Below, piece after piece: positions 6,215-8,135 of a stretch of DNA of 8,135 nucleotides. The position numbers and the translations under genes were made by a program. Source of the stretch: Lentzea sp. (GTDB taxonomy: Bacteria > Actinomycetota > Actinomycetes > Mycobacteriales > Pseudonocardiaceae); assembly GCA_030146905.1 (NCBI GenBank), contig JASLAV010000557.1, forward strand, positions 1 through 8,135, in the 5' to 3' direction. The notes under the pieces were generated by a model. That model ran no database searches, was not told the DNA's origin, and saw nothing but the letters and a program-made list of their open reading frames with translations. Every line of letters starts with the position of its first letter. Position 1 is the first letter of the stretch.

Positions 6215-6220
6215 TAGTGT
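6215..6220 (+). promoter_or_regulatory. TANNNT -10 box for a possible leaderless start at 6227
   Basis: TAGTGT lies exactly at -12 to -7 before the GTG at 6227, in a 21-base gap that contains no Shine-Dalgarno. This fits a leaderless transcript starting on the GTG. No clear -35 was found; it would fall inside the end of the phosphatase gene. Confidence 0.4.
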
Positions 6221-6226
6221 CGGTGT

Positions 6227-7471
6227 GTGCCCATCTCGTTCGACACCGCCGGCTTCCGTCAGCTCGACCAGAACACCTGGCAGCACCCGAGCGGTGACCG
6301 GGTCGAGCTGACCTACTACAACCTGGTGCCCGACCTCCCCGCCGGGCTGGACGACCTGCCCAAGCTCAGGCACGACCTCGCCCTGGTCCACGGCGAGACC
6401 GGCTGCCTGATCGAGGCGCACGTCGTCCAGCTCGACGGCGTGCCGTCGTTGCTGAGAATCGTCAAGATGCCGCTGCCGAGCCAGCCGCACGGGCAGATCT
6501 TCCTCTGCTCCTTCACCGTCCCCAAGGCCGACGGCAGCGCCGTGCTGCAGCTGGCCGCGGTGGAACGGGGCATGACGGGCGCGCGCGAGGCGGTGCTGGC
6601 GTCGGAGATCGGGTTCGAGAACTGGGTCCAGCCGCACCCGTACGCGCCGGAGCTGCGGGGCCTCCTGCCGTTCCACCCCGGTGACGACCCGCGGTACGAC
6701 GCCAGGTTCTCCGACCACCCCTTGTCACGAGTGCGGGCGTGGGCGCACCACGTCGTCCGCACGGCACGACTGGACCCGGTGTTCGCGTCACTGCCGCCGT
6801 TCAGGGTCCAGCCGCCACCGCCGCCTGCCGGACCTGGTCAGCGCCTCGTGACGGCCCTGCCGAGCCTGCCCGTCAAGGACTTCGTCGGCTTGCAGATCGG
6901 CGAGGAGACGACGTACTGGCGGATGACCGACCCGAAGCTGGGGGAGATGCTCGGGAACGGCGTCATGGGCCGCTCACCGCTCACGGACACCCGGTTCCGC
7001 GACATGCTCCTCGTCGACCTCGAGACCGGTGAGGCGATGGTCCCCGACCGCTTCACGACCGACGGCAACATGACCGCGCACGGCACCCACCTGGTGCGCG
7101 TCACGCTGCAGGAGGCGGACGCCGAGCTGACCGACGACGACGTCGTGAACGCCTTCAAGCGGGCCGGCCGGATGGCGGGCGCGGCGGCGGAACGCGGGGA
7201 GTTCCTCTCCCTCGAACCGATCGAGCACCAGGGTGAGCAGGAGGACCCACACGTCCTGCTCGCCGTGCGGTCGCACGAGGGACAGCAGGTGGCCGTCGCC
7301 CAGTTCTCGCCTCCGCCGTCCGGGGGACCGCTGGCCGGGTCGCCGAGCCGCAGCGCCCCGGCGACGCCCGAGTCCGTCGAGGGCATCGGCGTGGTGGCGG
7401 CGATGGCGGTCAACGAATGGCGGTCGCACCCGCTCCGCGTGGCGATCACCTACCGGCGTCCGGCAGGCTGA
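6227..7471 (+). CDS. Hypothetical two-domain protein of unknown function
   Basis: I do not recognise this 414-aa protein. It has no signal peptide and no membrane segment, so it is probably cytosolic. The N-terminal part (about 1-185) has alternating strands and the segment GVPSLLRIVKMP (71-82), then FLCSFTVP (92-99) and ERGMTGARE (113-121). The G-x-R-E turn after a strand recalls DcrB/DUF1795-like folds, but this is only a resemblance. A proline-rich linker (189-204, with five Pro in a row) separates it from a second part (about 205-414). That part has an LPVKDFVGLQIG strand (214-225), an acidic helix TDDDVVNAFKRAGRMAGAAA (302-321) and a last strand LRVAITYR (403-410). The GTG start has no ribosome site but has a TANNNT box at leaderless spacing. 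The codon bias matches its neighbours, so it is a real gene. The short 21-bp gap after the phosphatase gene would also allow co-transcription. Confidence 0.85.
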   Translation: MPISFDTAGFRQLDQNTWQHPSGDRVELTYYNLVPDLPAGLDDLPKLRHDLALVHGETGCLIEAHVVQLDGVPSLLRIVKMPLPSQPHGQIFLCSFTVPKADGSAVLQLAAVERGMTGAREAVLASEIGFENWVQPHPYAPELRGLLPFHPGDDPRYDARFSDHPLSRVRAWAHHVVRTARLDPVFASLPPFRVQPPPPPAGPGQRLVTALPSLPVKDFVGLQIGEETTYWRMTDPKLGEMLGNGVMGRSPLTDTRFRDMLLVDLETGEAMVPDRFTTDGNMTAHGTHLVRVTLQEADAELTDDDVVNAFKRAGRMAGAAAERGEFLSLEPIEHQGEQEDPHVLLAVRSHEGQQVAVAQFSPPPSGGPLAGSPSRSAPATPESVEGIGVVAAMAVNEWRSHPLRVAITYRRPAG

Positions 7472-7488
7472 CCGCAAATATTTGCGGT
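7471..7488. promoter_or_regulatory. Perfect 18-bp palindrome, candidate operator upstream of the amylase gene
   Basis: ACCGCAAATATTTGCGGT reads the same on both strands. It begins on the last base of the stop codon at 7471 and ends 77 bases before the amylase ATG. Its AT-rich centre in a GC-rich genome and its lack of a loop argue for a protein-binding site rather than a terminator. It lies just upstream of the possible -10 at 7497, covering where a -35 would be. Confidence 0.5.
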
Positions 7489-7496
7489 GCTCGACG

Positions 7497-7502
7497 TATT
7501 GT
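7497..7502 (+). promoter_or_regulatory. Possible -10 box (TATTGT) of the amylase gene
   Basis: TATTGT matches TANNNT and lies 9 bases after the 18-bp palindrome. A -35 with a 17-base spacer would fall at 7474-7479 inside the palindrome, so a bound protein could block or replace polymerase contacts. The -35 bases themselves (GCAAAT) are poor. Confidence 0.35.
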
Positions 7503-7526
7503 TTCCCGCTGTTTGTCGTGGTTTCG

Positions 7527-7550
7527 TGCAGCAACTCTGCAAGAAGTTGC
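7527..7550. promoter_or_regulatory. TGCA-centred repeats and hairpin in the amylase leader
   Basis: TGCA occurs at 7527 and again at 7538, 11 bases apart, about one helical turn. GCAACT (7531-7536) pairs with AGTTGC (7545-7550) around an 8-base loop, and within it GCAA-GAAG-TTGC (7539-7550) is also symmetric. From memory, TTGCA/TGCAA-type repeats occur before Streptomyces amylase genes under LacI-family MalR/Reg1 control; I cannot verify the match. The stretch ends 3 bases before the Shine-Dalgarno AAGGAGG. Confidence 0.4.
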
Positions 7551-7553
7551 GAC

Positions 7554-7560
7554 AAGGAGG
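7554..7560 (+). promoter_or_regulatory. Ribosome binding site AAGGAGG of the amylase gene
   Basis: A full AAGGAGG lies 5 bases before the ATG at 7566 and fixes this start. The translated N terminus is a clean Sec signal peptide, which agrees. Confidence 0.8.
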
Positions 7561-7565
7561 TCGCG

Positions 7566-8135
7566 ATGCGCCGGGTCGTCGCCGCGCTCGCTGCACTGGT
7601 TCTGCTCCCCCTCACACCTGTCCAGGCCGTTGCCGCTCCACCGCAACGGCTGGCAGTGGGGGAGGTGGTGGACATAGCGCCCGGTGTGCGCGACGGGGAC
7701 GCGAGGCTCGCCTTACCGCCCAAGCGCGACGACCTGCGGGGTGAGCGCTTCTACTTCGTCATGCCGGACAGGTTCGCGAACGGCGACCCGCGCAACGACA
7801 AGGGCCGCTCGAACACCGCCGAGCACGGCTTCGACCCCGCCGACAAGGGCTTCTACCACGGTGGCGACCTCAAGGGCCTGCACCAGAAGCTCGACTACCT
7901 CGACGGCATGGGCATCACGGCGATCTGGATGACGCCGATGTTCCTCAACCGCTGGGTGCAGGGCGACAGCGCCGGCTACCACGGCTACTGGACGCTCGAC
8001 TACACCTTGCTCGACCCGCACTTCGGCACCACGCAGGAGATGCGCGACCTGATCCGCGACGCGCACCGGCGCGGCATCAAGGTCTTCTTCGACATCGTCG
8101 CGAACCACACCGCCGACGTGATCAAGTACGCCGAG
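7566..8135 (+). CDS. Secreted alpha-amylase family (GH13) enzyme, partial at right edge
   Basis: The first 190 codons are present. Residues 1-24 are a Sec signal peptide (MRRVVAALAALVLLPLTPV, cleavage probably near A21-A24). The GH13 barrel begins at about 60: RFYFVMPDRFANGDP (61-75), HGGDLKGLHQKLDYLDGMGI (98-117) and AIWMTPMF (119-126). Then come GYHGYW (137-142), DPHFGTTQEMRDLI (150-163) and conserved region I, FFDIVANHT (174-182, D176, N180, H181). The catalytic nucleophile and acid lie beyond the edge. GH13 enzymes hydrolyse or transfer alpha-1,4 or alpha-1,6 glucosidic bonds in starch-like glucans; the exact specificity cannot be told from this part. Leu-50 is encoded by TTA, rare in GC-rich actinomycetes, and Ile-37 by ATA. 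The leader with a palindrome and TGCA repeats suggests carbohydrate-responsive control. Confidence 0.93.
   Translation, partial: MRRVVAALAALVLLPLTPVQAVAAPPQRLAVGEVVDIAPGVRDGDARLALPPKRDDLRGERFYFVMPDRFANGDPRNDKGRSNTAEHGFDPADKGFYHGGDLKGLHQKLDYLDGMGITAIWMTPMFLNRWVQGDSAGYHGYWTLDYTLLDPHFGTTQEMRDLIRDAHRRGIKVFFDIVANHTADVIKYAE

Noticed and set aside
4661..6718. 685-codon open frame on the minus strand
   Set aside because: It is antisense to the complete PhoD gene and part of the next gene. Its composition (Val, Arg, His, Gly, Asp) is that of a mirror frame, and no family pattern is visible.

Overview
The window is very GC-rich, with G/C-biased third codon positions, GTG and TTG starts and many long antisense open frames. 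Its gene content is typical of an actinomycete of the order Pseudonocardiales (Lentzea, Saccharothrix, Amycolatopsis and relatives): DUF3558-type lipoproteins, a PPE/WXG-like protein with a glycine-rich linker and a DYLV...APP.IG tail, an EspG-like chaperone, an actinobacterial PhoD and a secreted GH13 amylase. The genus cannot be fixed from the sequence.

Layout. (1) Positions 1-1579, minus strand: a lipoprotein gene (881-1579) followed after 18 bp by a multi-pass membrane protein gene (1-862) that runs off the left edge. (2) Positions 1580-1720: a divergent control region with two inverted repeats, a -10-like box and a strong Shine-Dalgarno. (3) Positions 1721-4625, plus strand: a tightly packed four-gene cassette with junctions of +4 bp, a 4-bp ATGA overlap and +1 bp. 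It encodes a 101-aa WXG100/PE-like helical protein, a DUF3558 lipoprotein, a 428-aa PPE/WXG-like protein and an EspG-like chaperone. This looks like a type VII (ESX) secretion substrate-chaperone unit without any ESX machinery gene in view. (4) Positions 4697-6205: a Tat-exported PhoD-family phosphatase. (5) Positions 6227-7471: a 414-aa protein of unknown function. (6) Positions 7472-7565: a control region with a perfect 18-bp palindrome and TGCA repeats. (7) From 7566 to the right edge: a secreted alpha-amylase-family enzyme with a TTA leucine codon near its N terminus.

How the genes may work together (inference). In the cassette, the small helical protein and the PPE-like protein could pair as a secreted heterodimer, with the EspG-like protein as cytosolic chaperone. 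The DUF3558 lipoprotein encoded between them would sit on the outer face of the membrane. The divergent lipoprotein/membrane-protein pair shares the control region and may be functionally linked. The phosphatase, the unknown protein and the amylase look like separate transcription units. Three starts (862 minus, 4697, 6227) have a TANNNT or TANNNN box exactly 12 to 7 bases upstream, which suggests leaderless mRNAs.

No tRNA, rRNA, CRISPR array, insertion sequence or phage gene was recognised.
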